Shown here: one piece after another, positions 17,481 through 27,461 of the stretch | How positions within the stretch are numbered: the first letter of the stretch is position 1 | How the letters are laid out: every line of letters begins with the position of its first letter | NCBI RefSeq assembly: GCF_022808595.1 | Contig: NZ_JAKUCN010000001.1 | Span: forward strand, 682,001-746,000 | Direction: 5' to 3' | Source of the DNA: Microvirga solisilvae | GTDB lineage: Bacteria; Pseudomonadota; Alphaproteobacteria; Rhizobiales; Beijerinckiaceae | DNA: 64,000 nt | The notes under the pieces: model-generated | What the model saw: the letters and a program-made list of their open reading frames with translations, nothing else | What the model was told of the DNA's origin: nothing | Database searches by the model: none | Translations under genes and position numbers: made by a program

Positions 17481-19292
17481 TTATTCAGGCCTTGCCGCAT
17501 CCATGATGCGAAGCTCGGCTTTTTCCTGTCCGCCCCAGCGGTCGATGGATAGGGTTCCTGCCACATGAAGCGGATTGCCTATGGCATCCGACAGCGCATT
17601 GCCGAGAGGCTGACCCGCCGCGCGGAAGGCGATTCCCCCGATGAAACTGCCATCGCCACCGCGAAGCTTCACCCGCATATGCCCGCCGCTGCCGACTTCA
17701 CGAGCCTCCACGACACGATGTTGCGGAAACACGAAGACAGGCTCCGGCTGGCCTGAGCCGAACGGCCCTGCCCGCTCGAGCGCCGTCACAAGCATCGGCT
17801 GCGCGCCCGCTGCCGTTAGTGTGGAATCGATGGCGAACTGGTCGTTCAGGCGCGTGATGCTGACAGGCTCGTTGAGCTTGTCCGTCACGAAGCCCAGGAA
17901 ACGGTCCATGTCCGTGGCTCGGATCGTCACGCCCGCCGCCATGGTGTGGCCGCCGCCCTTGATGGCGATCCCTGCCTCCACCGCCGCACGCACCGCATGG
18001 CCAAGATCGACGCCCGGTACGGAGCGGCCGGAGCCGGTCGCAGTGCCGTCAGGATTGAGTGTGAAGGCGAAAGCCGGACGACGGAAGCGCTCCTTCGTGC
18101 GGGCTGAGATGAGACCGACGATGCCGGGGTGCCACTCGGCCGAGGACGTCACCAGCACCGGCTGGTCGGGAGATTTCTCCAAAGCCAGCATGGCCTGGGC
18201 CTCGGCTTCTTGTACCGCCACGACTTCGATGGCCTGGCGCTCCCGGTTTAGTCGGTCGAGTTCGCCCGCGATCTGCCCTGCCTGGACAGGATCTTCCGTC
18301 AGCAGCAGCCGGGATCCCAGGGCCGCATCGCCGATGCGCCCGCCCGCATTGATGCGGGGCCCGACGAGATAGCCGAGATGCCAGGCTTCCGGCGCTCCGG
18401 CCAAGCCTGCCGTATCGAGAAGCGCCGCCAAGCCTACGCGGCGGCGGCTTTTCATGATCGCGAGGCCCTGGCGCACGAAGGCCCGGTTGAGGCCGATCAA
18501 CGGCACAACGTCGGCCACGGTGGCAAGCGCCACGAGATCGAGGCTCGCCATCAAATCCGGCTCGGGCCTGTTCTGGAAGAAGCCGCGTGTCCGCAAAGCG
18601 CGATTGAGGGCGACGAGAGAGAGAAACACCACGCCTGCCGCGCAGAGATGCCCGAGGCCGGACAAGTCGTCCTGCCGGTTCGGGTTCACGATGGCGAGCG
18701 CCTCCGGCAGATGCTCCGGAGCCTGGTGGTGGTCGAGAACGACCGGATCAAGGCCCAGGCGCTTGGCCTCGGCAAGCGGCTCGATGCTGGCGGTACCGCA
18801 ATCGACCGTCACCAGGATATCCGCCCCCTGCTCTTTCAGGCCGCGAATGGCATCCACGTTCGGGCCGTAGCCTTCCGTAATCCGATCAGGGATGTGGATG
18901 GCGTAAGTGACGCCGCAGGCGCGCAGATATTCGGCGAGGAGCGCCGCGCTGCAGGCCCCGTCCACGTCGTAATCGCCGAAGATCGCCACCTTCTCGGAGC
19001 GCATCACCGCATCGGCCAGCCGGTTGGCGGCGGCCTCCATGTCGGTGAGGCCGTGCGGATCGGGCATCAGGTCCCGCAGGCGGGGATTGAGGAAACCTTC
19101 CGTTTCATGAATGCCGACCCCGCGCCCCGCGAGCACCCGCGCCAGGATGTCCGGCACCCCGTGGGTCTGGGCGATGGCGAGCGCGATGGCGCTCTGGGCG
19201 GCGCTGCAACGCTCGACCCAGAAGCGGCCTAGTGTGGATTGCGTCACGCCCAGGAAGGGCTTTGGCAGGGAGATGGGAGATGATTCGGTCAC
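17481..19292 (-). CDS. recJ: Single-stranded-DNA-specific 5'-3' exonuclease RecJ
   Basis: This 603-residue DHH-family nuclease acts in RecF-pathway recombination and mismatch repair. Metal-binding motifs are intact: DYDVDG at about 107-112, VTVDCGT, and DHH at about 187-189. The DHHA1 substrate motif GGGHTMAAG and the C-terminal OB-fold region follow. Length is normal for the family. The start codon is GTG at 19292. It is the last gene of a minus-strand block (alaC-like, hom, glpX, GNAT, recJ) whose order is common in Hyphomicrobiales. Confidence 0.95.
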   Translation of the reverse strand: MTESSPISLPKPFLGVTQSTLGRFWVERCSAAQSAIALAIAQTHGVPDILARVLAGRGVGIHETEGFLNPRLRDLMPDPHGLTDMEAAANRLADAVMRSEKVAIFGDYDVDGACSAALLAEYLRACGVTYAIHIPDRITEGYGPNVDAIRGLKEQGADILVTVDCGTASIEPLAEAKRLGLDPVVLDHHQAPEHLPEALAIVNPNRQDDLSGLGHLCAAGVVFLSLVALNRALRTRGFFQNRPEPDLMASLDLVALATVADVVPLIGLNRAFVRQGLAIMKSRRRVGLAALLDTAGLAGAPEAWHLGYLVGPRINAGGRIGDAALGSRLLLTEDPVQAGQIAGELDRLNRERQAIEVVAVQEAEAQAMLALEKSPDQPVLVTSSAEWHPGIVGLISARTKERFRRPAFAFTLNPDGTATGSGRSVPGVDLGHAVRAAVEAGIAIKGGGHTMAAGVTIRATDMDRFLGFVTDKLNEPVSITRLNDQFAIDSTLTAAGAQPMLVTALERAGPFGSGQPEPVFVFPQHRVVEAREVGSGGHMRVKLRGGDGSFIGGIAFRAAGQPLGNALSDAIGNPLHVAGTLSIDRWGGQEKAELRIMDAARPE

Positions 19293-19319
19293 GGAAACAG
19301 TATTAACCGCGAAATGTGG

Positions 19320-19760
19320 TCAAAACACCTTGCGGTATTGGATGAAGCCGCTGCGGGCAGCGACCTTGTCGTAGAGGGCCTGGGCGTCCGTATTGGTCTC
19401 GTGCGTCAGCCAATAGACGCGGGCGGCCCCATCGGCCTTCGCCCGCTCGTAGACCGCCTCGATCAGCGCTCGCCCGACGCCGCGCCCGCGCACCTCCTCT
19501 GCCGTGAAGAGATCCTGCAGGTAGCAGTAATCGCCCGAAGTCCAGGTGGAGCGGTGATAGAGGTAATGCACGATGCCCACGATCCTGCCGTCGATAATGG
19601 CGACGAGCCCGTGCATGGGCTCGGCGGGATCATTGAGCCGCCGCCACGTCGTCTCCGTCACCTCCGCAGGGAGCGTGGATTTGTAGAAGGTCAGATAGCC
19701 CTGCCAAAGCGGCTCCCAAGCCTTGCGGTCTTCCAAAGCGAAGGGACGAATCTGGATCAT
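19320..19760 (-). CDS. GNAT-family N-acetyltransferase
   Basis: This 146-residue acetyl-CoA-dependent acyltransferase has the acetyl-CoA loop EEVRGRGVGRALIEAVY (R-G-x-G-x-A/G pattern) preceded by the beta-strand LQDLFTAE, and a C-terminal ALYDKVAARSGFIQYRK segment. Substrate is unknown. It starts at ATG 19760 and ends 27 bases before recJ, so the two may be cotranscribed. Confidence 0.88.
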   Translation of the reverse strand: MIQIRPFALEDRKAWEPLWQGYLTFYKSTLPAEVTETTWRRLNDPAEPMHGLVAIIDGRIVGIVHYLYHRSTWTSGDYCYLQDLFTAEEVRGRGVGRALIEAVYERAKADGAARVYWLTHETNTDAQALYDKVAARSGFIQYRKVF

Positions 19761-19787
19761 GGTTCTACCGTCCTAACAATCTCAGCC

Positions 19788-19887
19788 CTCATCCTGAGGA
19801 GGTCGCAAAGCGACCGTCTCGAAGGAGGCTCCAGAAATTACTGGATGATCCTTCGAGACGCCGCTTACAGCGGCTCCTCAGGATGAG
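19788..19887. repeat. REP-like palindromic intergenic element
   Basis: The 100-base element is bounded by CTCATCCTGAGGA and TCCTCAGGATGAG, a perfect 13-bp inverted repeat. An inner pair (GTCTCGAAGGA / TCCTTCGAGAC) extends the fold into one long hairpin. This motif is a well-known dispersed intergenic repeat in Methylobacterium, Bradyrhizobium and relatives. It lies between the GNAT and glpX genes. Confidence 0.85.
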
Positions 19888-19910
19888 GTTTGGTGGTGTT
19901 TGCAACGTAA

Positions 19911-19934
19911 AATGGCCGGGCGAGCCCGGCCATT
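19911..19934 (-). terminator. Terminator of the hom-glpX transcript
   Basis: AATGGCCGGGC and GCCCGGCCATT form an 11-bp stem, followed on the minus strand by a short T-run (ATTTTA). It lies just after the glpX stop. Confidence 0.85.
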
Positions 19935-19956
19935 AGTATCGTCACGCAGCGATCTC

Positions 19957-20955
19957 TTAGTCGAGGTGGAACTTCGACAGCTCGCGGTGCTCGCCGTAGA
20001 TGCGGCGCACGGTGCCGGTTGCGGAGCGATAGACCACCGTCTCGGTGGTGATCACGTCCTTGCCGAAATGGACGCCCTTCAGAAGCCCGCCGTCGGTCAC
20101 GCCGGTGGCGGCCACGATCACGTCGCCGCGGGCGAGATCCGTCATGTCGTATTTCTTGTTGGGATCGGTCACGCCCATCTGGAGAGCGCGGGAACGCTTC
20201 TCTTCCGTGTCGAGGATCAGACGGCCCTGCATCTGGCCGCCGATGCAGCGCAGCGCGCCCGCAGCAAGCACGCCCTCGGGCGCGGCGCCGATGCCGAGAT
20301 ACATGTCGATGCCCGTGTCGGCAGGCTTCGTCGTGAAGATCACGCCTGCCACGTCGCCATCGGAGATCAGGCGAACGCCGGCGCCCGTCTTGCGGATCGC
20401 GGCGATCAGCTCGGCGTGACGCGGACGGTCAAGCACGAGGCAGTTGATCTCGTTCGGCTTCACGCCCTTCGCCTTGGCGAGCGCGTGAATGTTGTCCTCC
20501 GGCGAGGCATCGAGATCGACGACGCCCGTGGGATAGCCAGGGCCGATGGCGATCTTGTGCATGTAGACATCGGGAGCGGCCAGCAGCGTGCCAGATTCGG
20601 CCATGGCCATGACGGCGATGGAGCCCGGCATGTCCTTGGCGCAGAGCGTAGTGCCTTCCAGCGGGTCGACAGCGATGTCCACCTTCGGGCCGTTCTTGTT
20701 GCCGACCTTCTCGCCGATGAAGAGCATCGGCGCCTCGTCGCGCTCGCCTTCGCCGATCACCACGGTGCCGTCGATGGGGAGCTTGTTGAGTTCGCGGCGC
20801 ATGGCGTCCACGGCGGCCTGGTCGGCGGCCTTCTCGTTGCCGCGCCCGCGCAGCCGGGCGGAAGCCACGGCCGCACGTTCAGTGACGCGGACGAGCTCCA
20901 GGGTCAGGATGCGCTCGATGAGTTGCCCCGGTTGGACGGTAATGCCTTGCGACAT
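19957..20955 (-). CDS. glpX: Class II fructose-1,6-bisphosphatase
   Basis: This 332-residue GlpX enzyme hydrolyses fructose 1,6-bisphosphate to fructose 6-phosphate in gluconeogenesis. Motifs of the lithium-sensitive metal phosphatase fold are present: GTVVIGEGERDEAPML, DIAVDPLEGTTLCA and the later GAAPEGVLAAGALRC. It lies 53 bases downstream of hom on the same strand, an order conserved in many rhizobia, so the two are likely cotranscribed. Confidence 0.95.
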   Translation of the reverse strand: MSQGITVQPGQLIERILTLELVRVTERAAVASARLRGRGNEKAADQAAVDAMRRELNKLPIDGTVVIGEGERDEAPMLFIGEKVGNKNGPKVDIAVDPLEGTTLCAKDMPGSIAVMAMAESGTLLAAPDVYMHKIAIGPGYPTGVVDLDASPEDNIHALAKAKGVKPNEINCLVLDRPRHAELIAAIRKTGAGVRLISDGDVAGVIFTTKPADTGIDMYLGIGAAPEGVLAAGALRCIGGQMQGRLILDTEEKRSRALQMGVTDPNKKYDMTDLARGDVIVAATGVTDGGLLKGVHFGKDVITTETVVYRSATGTVRRIYGEHRELSKFHLD

Positions 20956-21008
20956 GGACTTGTCGTCTCCCTCTTGAAGGTTTCGGCGGGCTTTTGCCCG
21001 TTCGATGA

Positions 21009-22331
21009 TTAATCTCGCTCGATGCGGATGACTTGGGGCGGCTCGGCGATAAGACCATCCCTCGAAATCTTTTCGACCACGGAACGGATGGAAGCCTCCG
21101 TCGCCGCATAGGTGATGAGAACGAGGGAAACCGGCGCGCCGGAGCGGCCATGGGGATCCTGCGTCGCCGCGATTTCGGAGCGCTTCTGCAGGATGCTCTC
21201 AAGCGAAATGTCTTCTTCCGCCATGCGTGTCGCCACACCGGCGGCAACACCCGGACGGTCATGGACCGTCAGGCGGATGTAATAACCGCCCTCGTGGCGC
21301 TGCATGGGCGCGCGGGGCGCTTTCTCCAGCTGCGCGACAGGCTTGCCGAAGAGCGGCTGGGCGAGGCCCGCGGCCACGTCGGCAATGTCGGCCACCACAG
21401 CGGAAGCAGTGGCGTCACCACCCGCGCCGGGGCCGATGAGCGTGAGTTCGCGCACCGCATCGGCGTCGATGGTGACGGCGTTCGTCACGCCCATCACCTG
21501 CGCGATGGACGAGGTGCGCGGCACCATGGTCGGATGGACGCGCTGCTCGATGCCGGTCTCCGTGCGCTCGGCGACGCCGAGCAGCTTGATGCGGAAGCCA
21601 AGCTCCTTCGCCATGGCGAGGTCGAGCGGCGTGATGGAGGAGATGCCCTCCACATAGATCGCCTCGGCATCGATCTCGGTGCCGAAGGCGAGGCTCGTGA
21701 GGATCGCGAGCTTATGGGCCGTATCGAATCCTTCCACGTCGAAGGTGGGATCGGCCTCCGCATAGCCGAGGCGCTGCGCGTCCTTCAGGCATTCCTGGAA
21801 GGTCAGCCCCTCCAACTCCATGCGCGACAGGATGTAGTTGCAGGTGCCGTTGAGAATGCCATAGAGGCGCGACACCTTGTTGCCCGGAAGCGCCTCGCGC
21901 AGGGTCTTGATGATCGGAATACCGCCTGCAACCGAGGCCTCGAAGGCGATCGAAACGCCGTTGGCCTCGGCGAGCTTCGCCAGCGCCAGCCCGTGCTTGG
22001 CGAGCAGCGCCTTGTTCGCGGTGACCACGTGCTTACCGCCGGACAGCGCCGTCTGCACGACCTCCAGGGCTGCTCCGTCGGCGCCACCGACCAGCTCGAC
22101 GACGCAATCCACATCCGCCGAGCGGGCGAGCTCCACCGGATTGTCGAACCAGGTGAAGCGGGAGAGATCGACGCCACGATCCTTGGCCCGGTCACGGGCC
22201 GACACGGCCGTCACTTCGACGGAACGCCCGCCCCTCTGGGCCACGGTCTCATTGCGGCGCTCAAGAATACGGATCACCGACGCGCCGACCGTACCGAGGC
22301 CGGCGATGCCCACTTTGAGAGGACGTGTCAC
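21009..22331 (-). CDS. hom: Homoserine dehydrogenase
   Basis: The 440-residue enzyme reduces aspartate semialdehyde to homoserine, the branch point to threonine and methionine. It has the N-terminal NAD(P)-binding GIAGLGTVGASVIRIL, the catalytic/substrate region GGIPIIKTLREALPGN and FDVEGFDTAHKLAILTSLAF, and a C-terminal ACT regulatory domain from about residue 350 (YYIRLTVHDRPGVAAGVATR), which normally mediates feedback control by threonine. The start codon is GTG. It follows the alaC-like aminotransferase gene by 110 bases. Confidence 0.95.
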   Translation of the reverse strand: MTRPLKVGIAGLGTVGASVIRILERRNETVAQRGGRSVEVTAVSARDRAKDRGVDLSRFTWFDNPVELARSADVDCVVELVGGADGAALEVVQTALSGGKHVVTANKALLAKHGLALAKLAEANGVSIAFEASVAGGIPIIKTLREALPGNKVSRLYGILNGTCNYILSRMELEGLTFQECLKDAQRLGYAEADPTFDVEGFDTAHKLAILTSLAFGTEIDAEAIYVEGISSITPLDLAMAKELGFRIKLLGVAERTETGIEQRVHPTMVPRTSSIAQVMGVTNAVTIDADAVRELTLIGPGAGGDATASAVVADIADVAAGLAQPLFGKPVAQLEKAPRAPMQRHEGGYYIRLTVHDRPGVAAGVATRMAEEDISLESILQKRSEIAATQDPHGRSGAPVSLVLITYAATEASIRSVVEKISRDGLIAEPPQVIRIERD

Positions 22332-22441
22332 GGACCAAAGCTCCCTGTAATACTCTGCTGCTCTTTACGACCGCCAAGCTCCCATGTCCATGTGGGCATG
22401 GGAACCAGGGCATTCAGAGGGACAGCCCTATCCAGGAAGGC

Positions 22442-23662
22442 TCATCCCCTGCGCGCCAGCGGCACCACGTTGTGGAGCGTGTGGTCGGCGGTATCGAAGA
22501 ACTTGCGGATGTTGCGGGCGGCCTGGCGGATGCGCTGCTCGTTTTCCACAAGGGCGATGCGGACGTAATCGTCACCGTGCTCGCCGAAGCCGACGCCGGG
22601 AGCGACCGCAACGTCAGCCTTCTCCACCAGCAGCTTGGAGAATTCGAGGCTGCCCATGCTCCGGAACTTTTCCGGAATCTGGACCCAGGCGAACATGGAG
22701 GCGCTAGGGGCCGGAATGGACCAACCGGCCTTCTCGAAGGACTCAATCAGCACGTCACGGCGCTTCTTGTAGGTGGCGCGCATCTCACGGATGCAATCGT
22801 CGGGACCATTGAGAGCGGCGGTCGCCGCCACCTGGACCGGCGTAAAGGCACCATAATCGAGATAGGATTTCACGCGGGCAAGCGCTGCGAGCAGCCGCTC
22901 GTTGCCGACCGCAAAGCCTATGCGCCAGCCTGCCATGGAGAAGGTCTTCGACATGGAGGTGAACTCCACCGCCACATCGATGGCACCGGGCACCTGCAGG
23001 ATCGAAGGCGGCGGGTTGCTTTCGTCGAAATAAACCTCGGAATAGGCCAGGTCCGACAGAAGGATGAGTTCGTGCTTCTTCGCGAAGGCCACGAGATCCC
23101 GGTAGAAATCGAGAGAGGCCACATAGGCCGTGGGGTTCGACGGATAGCAGACGACCATGGCCACCGGCTTCGGGATCGAGTGCATCATCGCCTTCTCGGC
23201 GGCCACGAAGAATTCCGGTGTGGGTTCTGCCGGGACCGAGCGGATCACGCCGCCCGCCATCAGGAAGCCGAAGGCGTGGATCGGATAGCTCGGGTTCGGG
23301 ACCAGGATCACGTCGCCCGGCTCCGTGATGGCCTGGGCCATGTTGGCAAAGCCCTCTTTGGATCCGAGAGTCGCCACCACCTGGGTATCAGGGTTGAGCT
23401 TCACGCCGAAGCGACGCTCGTAATAGCCGGCCTGTGCACGGCGCAGACCGCCGATGCCCTTGGAGGCCGAGTAGCGGTCCGTGCGCGGCTTGCCGACCGT
23501 CTCCACCAGCTTGTCGATCACATGCTGCGGAGCCTGGAGGTCCGGATTGCCCATGCCGAGATCGATGATGTCCGCTCCGTTGGCGCGGGCGGCGGCTTTG
23601 ATGCGGTTGACCTGCTCGAAGACATAAGGCGGAAGGCGCTTGATGCGGTAAAAATTAGACAT
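22442..23662 (-). CDS. alaC: PLP-dependent class I/II aminotransferase, AlaC/DapL-like
   Basis: The 406-residue fold-type I aminotransferase begins FYRIKRLPPYVFEQVN and shows DIIDLGMGNPDL, VPNPSYPIHAFGF, the PLP-lysine motif SMSKTFSMAGWRIGF and a late VRIALVENEQRIRQA. Proteins of this group are variously annotated as LL-diaminopimelate aminotransferase or glutamate-pyruvate aminotransferase AlaC. The sequence alone does not separate them, and proteobacterial lysine synthesis usually uses the DapC route. It sits directly upstream of hom. Confidence 0.88.
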   Translation of the reverse strand: MSNFYRIKRLPPYVFEQVNRIKAAARANGADIIDLGMGNPDLQAPQHVIDKLVETVGKPRTDRYSASKGIGGLRRAQAGYYERRFGVKLNPDTQVVATLGSKEGFANMAQAITEPGDVILVPNPSYPIHAFGFLMAGGVIRSVPAEPTPEFFVAAEKAMMHSIPKPVAMVVCYPSNPTAYVASLDFYRDLVAFAKKHELILLSDLAYSEVYFDESNPPPSILQVPGAIDVAVEFTSMSKTFSMAGWRIGFAVGNERLLAALARVKSYLDYGAFTPVQVAATAALNGPDDCIREMRATYKKRRDVLIESFEKAGWSIPAPSASMFAWVQIPEKFRSMGSLEFSKLLVEKADVAVAPGVGFGEHGDDYVRIALVENEQRIRQAARNIRKFFDTADHTLHNVVPLARRG

Positions 23663-23709
23663 GGCTCTGTCCTCGAGCGAAATCGGATCAATCTGACCCG
23701 GTATAGATT

Positions 23710-24123
23710 CTAAGGCCTGGTATTGGAATTCGTCTTCTGGCGAGGCCGCTGCGGCGTCTTGACCGGCAGCTGGATCGGCTCAGGCGGCGGCGTTCCGCCC
23801 ATTTTCGCCGCGGCGGCACCGGCGGCCTCATTCTGGGAGCGCAGGGCATCCAGTTCGGATTCGGCTGCCTTGATCTCCGCAGGCGTCCGCGCCGGTGTCG
23901 GGCGCCCCTCTTCCGCCGTTCCGATGGGCATGAAATCGATGTTCTGTGGTCGCGAGCGGGCCACGAAGTCCGGCGTCGGCGCAACCTGGGGGCCGGCGCC
24001 CAGAGAAACCGCAACATCACGCACCGGGTTGGAACCACCTGTGCAGGCCGCAACGTTAGCAGCAACCACCACCGCCAACAGAATGCGCGGAGCACGGGAC
24101 GCCATAAGAGACTGAATACGCAT
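23710..24123 (-). CDS. Putative lipoprotein with Pro-rich tail
   Basis: The 137-residue protein has a signal peptide with lipobox VAAC (ILLAVVVAANVAAC), so Cys27 would be lipidated. The rest is polar and low-complexity: one helical stretch (AEIKAAESELDALRSQNEAA) and a Pro/Gln/Arg-rich end (PPPEPIQLPVKTPQRPRQK). No known domain is visible. It is divergent from phaC and lies upstream of the alaC-like gene on the same strand. Confidence 0.78.
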   Translation of the reverse strand: MRIQSLMASRAPRILLAVVVAANVAACTGGSNPVRDVAVSLGAGPQVAPTPDFVARSRPQNIDFMPIGTAEEGRPTPARTPAEIKAAESELDALRSQNEAAGAAAAKMGGTPPPEPIQLPVKTPQRPRQKTNSNTRP

Positions 24124-24225
24124 GGTCGCTAACCTAAAGAGATAACTGCACAGATCGGAGATCGAACGCTAAGATGCTCGAAATGCGCACCCTGGGCAAT
24201 CACGCGAATAGAGGGAGATCGCCTT

Positions 24226-26031
24226 ATGGACAAGCCATACGGTGACCAGAAGACACAGTCTTCGGCTCCGGATTTCGAAGAGCTCTCCCGCAACATGGCT
24301 CGTTTCTTCGAGGGAGCGACCAAGGCGACGGCCGCCTATCTCAAGCCCCTGGAAGAACGCGGAGCCGCCCCGGAAGCCGCGAGCGACGCCTCGGAGGCGA
24401 TCAAAACCCTGGGCCGCGTTGCCGAATCCTGGATGAGCGACCCACAGAAATCGCTGGAGGCGCAATCACGCCTCGGCACGCAGTTTCTCAACCTTTGGGC
24501 CTCGACCCTGAAGAAGGCTCAAGGCGAGCCCACCGAACCTGTTGCGGAGCCCGAGCCAAGGGACGGTCGGTTCAAGGACCCGGAATGGTCCGAAAACCCC
24601 GTCTTCGATTTCCTGAAGCAGGCCTATCTCATTTCCTCCCGCTGGGCCGAGGACATGGTGGAGGAAGCGGACGGCCTCGACGAGCGCACCCGGCACAAGG
24701 CGCAATTCTATCTCAAGCAGATTTCCAGCGCCCTTTCGCCCTCGAACTTCCTGCTCACCAATCCTGAGCTCATCCGCGAGACATTGAAGGAAAACGGCGC
24801 GAACCTCGCGCGCGGCATCGCCATGCTGGCGGAGGATATCGAGGCCGGACGCGGCGAGCTGAAAATCCGCCAGACCGATCCCGGCAACTTCAAGGTCGGC
24901 GTGAACATCGCCACGACACCGGGCAAGGTGATCTTTCGCAATGACCTGATCGAGCTGATCCAATATGCACCGACCACCGAGCAGGTGCTCAAGCGCCCGC
25001 TGCTGATCGTGCCACCCTGGATCAACAAGTACTACATCCTCGATCTCAACGCCGACAAAAGCTTCATCCGCTGGGCCGTGGCGCAAGGCCTTATCGTGTT
25101 CTGCATCTCCTGGGTCAACCCTGAGGCGCAGCACGCGGAGAAAGGCTTCGAGCATTACATGCGCGAAGGCATCTTCGCGGCTCTCGACGCTATCGAGCAG
25201 GCAACCGGCGAGAAGAAGGTAACCGCCATTGGCTATTGCGTTGGCGGCACGCTGCTTGCCGTCACCATGGCTTACATGGCGGCAAAGCGCGACAAGCGCA
25301 TCGACAGCGCGACCTTCTTCACCGCGCAGGTCGATTTCACTCATGCGGGCGATTTGAAGGTGTTCGCGGACGAAGAGCAGATCAAGACCGTCGAAGCGCA
25401 AATGAAGTCGCGCGGCTACCTGGACGGATCGCATATGGCGAACGCATTCAACATGCTTCGCCCCACGGACCTGATCTGGTCGAACGTGGTGAACGTCTAC
25501 ATGAAGGGCAAAGCGCCGAGCGCATTCGACCTGCTTTACTGGAATTCGGATTCCACGCGCATGCCGGCGGCGAACCACGCCTTTTACCTGCGCAATTGTT
25601 ATCTCGACAACAAACTCGCCAAGGGCGAGATGGAGCTTGCCGGGGTGAAGCTCGATCTGAAGAAGATCAAGGTGCCGATCTTCAACCTCGCCACGAAGGA
25701 AGATCACATCGCCCCTGCCCGCTCGGTCTTCCTCGGCTCGCAGATGTTCGGTGGCCCCGTGGATTATGTGCTCGCAGGATCAGGCCATATCGCCGGGGTA
25801 GTGAATTCACCGACCAAGCCGAAATACCAATACTGGACCGGCGGCCCGGCCGAAGGTGCGCTGGAAGACTGGATGGCCAAGGCGACGGAGACCGCAGGTT
25901 CCTGGTGGCCCTATTGGTTTTCGTGGATCGAAAAGCAGGCCCCGAAGAAAGTGCCTGCGCGCGAGCCGGGCGGCGGCAAGCTGGAGCCGCTTTGCGATGC
26001 TCCAGGGACTTATGTTCTGGCGAGAGCCTGA
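24226..26031 (+). CDS. phaC: Class I poly(3-hydroxyalkanoate) synthase
   Basis: PhaC polymerises (R)-3-hydroxyacyl-CoA into polyhydroxyalkanoate granules. The 601-residue protein has the family N-terminal domain and an alpha/beta-hydrolase core. The lipase-like box [11 protein letters not shown] carries the nucleophilic Cys. The catalytic Asp is in [12 protein letters not shown] and the His in [10 protein letters not shown]. The conserved [13 protein letters not shown] is present. Length and the lack of an adjacent phaE indicate class I. The start ATG has GAGGGAGA upstream. It is a single-gene unit closed by a terminator. Confidence 0.95.
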   Translation: MDKPYGDQKTQSSAPDFEELSRNMARFFEGATKATAAYLKPLEERGAAPEAASDASEAIKTLGRVAESWMSDPQKSLEAQSRLGTQFLNLWASTLKKAQGEPTEPVAEPEPRDGRFKDPEWSENPVFDFLKQAYLISSRWAEDMVEEADGLDERTRHKAQFYLKQISSALSPSNFLLTNPELIRETLKENGANLARGIAMLAEDIEAGRGELKIRQTDPGNFKVGVNIATTPGKVIFRNDLIELIQYAPTTEQVLKRPLLIVPPWINKYYILDLNADKSFIRWAVAQGLIVFCISWVNPEAQHAEKGFEHYMREGIFAALDAIEQATGEKKVTAIGYCVGGTLLAVTMAYMAAKRDKRIDSATFFTAQVDFTHAGDLKVFADEEQIKTVEAQMKSRGYLDGSHMANAFNMLRPTDLIWSNVVNVYMKGKAPSAFDLLYWNSDSTRMPAANHAFYLRNCYLDNKLAKGEMELAGVKLDLKKIKVPIFNLATKEDHIAPARSVFLGSQMFGGPVDYVLAGSGHIAGVVNSPTKPKYQYWTGGPAEGALEDWMAKATETAGSWWPYWFSWIEKQAPKKVPAREPGGGKLEPLCDAPGTYVLARA

Positions 26032-26076
26032 GGCGCATCCACCAGAACCATTCTTCAACATGCCAAAACGAAAAAA

Positions 26077-26100
26077 GGCCGGCGTCACCGCCGGCCTTTG
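26077..26100. terminator. Bidirectional terminator between phaC and the FadL-like gene
   Basis: GGCCGGCG and CGCCGGCC form an 8-bp stem with loop TCAC, flanked by an A-run on the left and TTTG on the right. It serves both convergent genes. Confidence 0.85.
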
Positions 26101-26120
26101 TCTTTCGAACCCTTTGGTTC

Positions 26121-27461
26121 TCAGTACTTGCGAACGATCGGGGCTGCCGGGATGGCGACCTTCGGATCGTCCCAGCGATAGCGCAGGCCCATCGACACGA
26201 TGTTGACGCTGGCATCGACGTCGGCGACGAAAGGCAGCCCGGCAAAGTCCTGATGACCCCGAACGATGTTGATATCCGTCTCTGCCGCGAAGATGTGGGT
26301 GTAGGAGAGATCGAAGGACAGCTTGTCGCTCCACTGGTAGCCAACGCCGAGCGAAGCCCAGATGCGGTCGTTGTCCGGCAGACGCGTGGAGCGGATCTCC
26401 GTATCGATCGGCGACTGCTCGTAGGCCAGACCGGCGCGCACGGTCCACTGATTGTTCAGCCTGTAATCCAGACCCAGCGAATAGAGGAACCCGTCGTCAT
26501 AGTTGAGCGGAAGATCCTGAACGAAAGCTCCGGTGACCGCATTCGTGACGAGCGGGGTCTTGAGAACGCTCCAGTTCGTCCACTCGAAGCCGAGGTGAAC
26601 GGTCATGGCAGGCGAGATGACCTGCGAGAGACCGATGGTCACCTGATCAGGCGTCTTGAGGGACGCTTCGATCGGCGTACGGATCGAGATGGGAGCAACA
26701 GCGCCAGCAGGCAGCGTGAAGTCGCCTTCGAGGTTGTGCGAAATGGCCGAACGGTAGCCGAGACCGATCGTCGTTCCTGCGACCGGGGTCAGGGTCACAC
26801 CGGCCGTGAAGCCGTAGCCAACATCGTCACCTTCCAGGATGCCGCTCGGCTGGCCGGGGCGAACGACGGTGCCGGGCACTGAGAAGGGTGTCGGCACGGC
26901 GCTCTTGAGACGGATGTCGAAATACTGGATCGACGGACCGGCGGCGACCGACAGCCACTCGTTCACCTTGAAGCCGACGACCGGATTGACGTTCAGCGAG
27001 AAGATCCGCGACGAACGGGAATAGGCCTGACCGGCCCAGTTCTGACGGGGATCGGTCACGAGACCGTAGGGCGAGGTGCTGGACACGCCGAGCCAGAGCC
27101 TGTCGTTGACCTGATAGGAGCCGTAGCCGGCAGGCACGAGGGCGTCCTGTCCGATATCGCCCGAAGCGCCGAAGATGGCGGTCGGCGTCAGGAGCGGGTT
27201 CGGATTGATGTCGACCTGAGGAAGGATCAGCGAAAGATGCGTCTCAGCCATCCAGCCCGGCATCATCGTGATGACGGCAGGGTTCCAGAACATCGAGGAG
27301 AGATAGCCCGAGCCGGATGCGGCACCGGCGAAGGAATAGCCCTGCGCGGTCGCGCTCTGCTCACGGATGGCGAAAGCGCCAGCCTGGGCGCCGCCCTGGG
27401 CAGCGATGAGAGCTGCGAAGGAAATGGCAGCGAGGGACAAAGAACGGTGGAGACGGCTCAT
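26121..27461 (-). CDS. OmpP1/FadL/TodX-family outer membrane transporter
   Basis: The 446-residue protein has a signal peptide (LSLAAISFAALIAAQGGAQAG). The mature start AFAIREQSATAQGYSFAGAASG is the typical FadL N-terminal hatch sequence, and the rest alternates as beta-barrel strands ending in aromatic-rich SMGLRYRWDD and a terminal RKY. Family members let long-chain fatty acids or other hydrophobic compounds cross the outer membrane. It converges with phaC. The 380 bases upstream are AT-rich and presumably regulatory. Confidence 0.92.
   Translation of the reverse strand: MSRLHRSLSLAAISFAALIAAQGGAQAGAFAIREQSATAQGYSFAGAASGSGYLSSMFWNPAVITMMPGWMAETHLSLILPQVDINPNPLLTPTAIFGASGDIGQDALVPAGYGSYQVNDRLWLGVSSTSPYGLVTDPRQNWAGQAYSRSSRIFSLNVNPVVGFKVNEWLSVAAGPSIQYFDIRLKSAVPTPFSVPGTVVRPGQPSGILEGDDVGYGFTAGVTLTPVAGTTIGLGYRSAISHNLEGDFTLPAGAVAPISIRTPIEASLKTPDQVTIGLSQVISPAMTVHLGFEWTNWSVLKTPLVTNAVTGAFVQDLPLNYDDGFLYSLGLDYRLNNQWTVRAGLAYEQSPIDTEIRSTRLPDNDRIWASLGVGYQWSDKLSFDLSYTHIFAAETDINIVRGHQDFAGLPFVADVDASVNIVSMGLRYRWDDPKVAIPAAPIVRKY

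Noticed and set aside
21033-22568. A 511-codon open frame on the plus strand
   Set aside because: It is antisense to hom, which is unmistakable. Its translation is His/Arg/Gly-rich with no motif.
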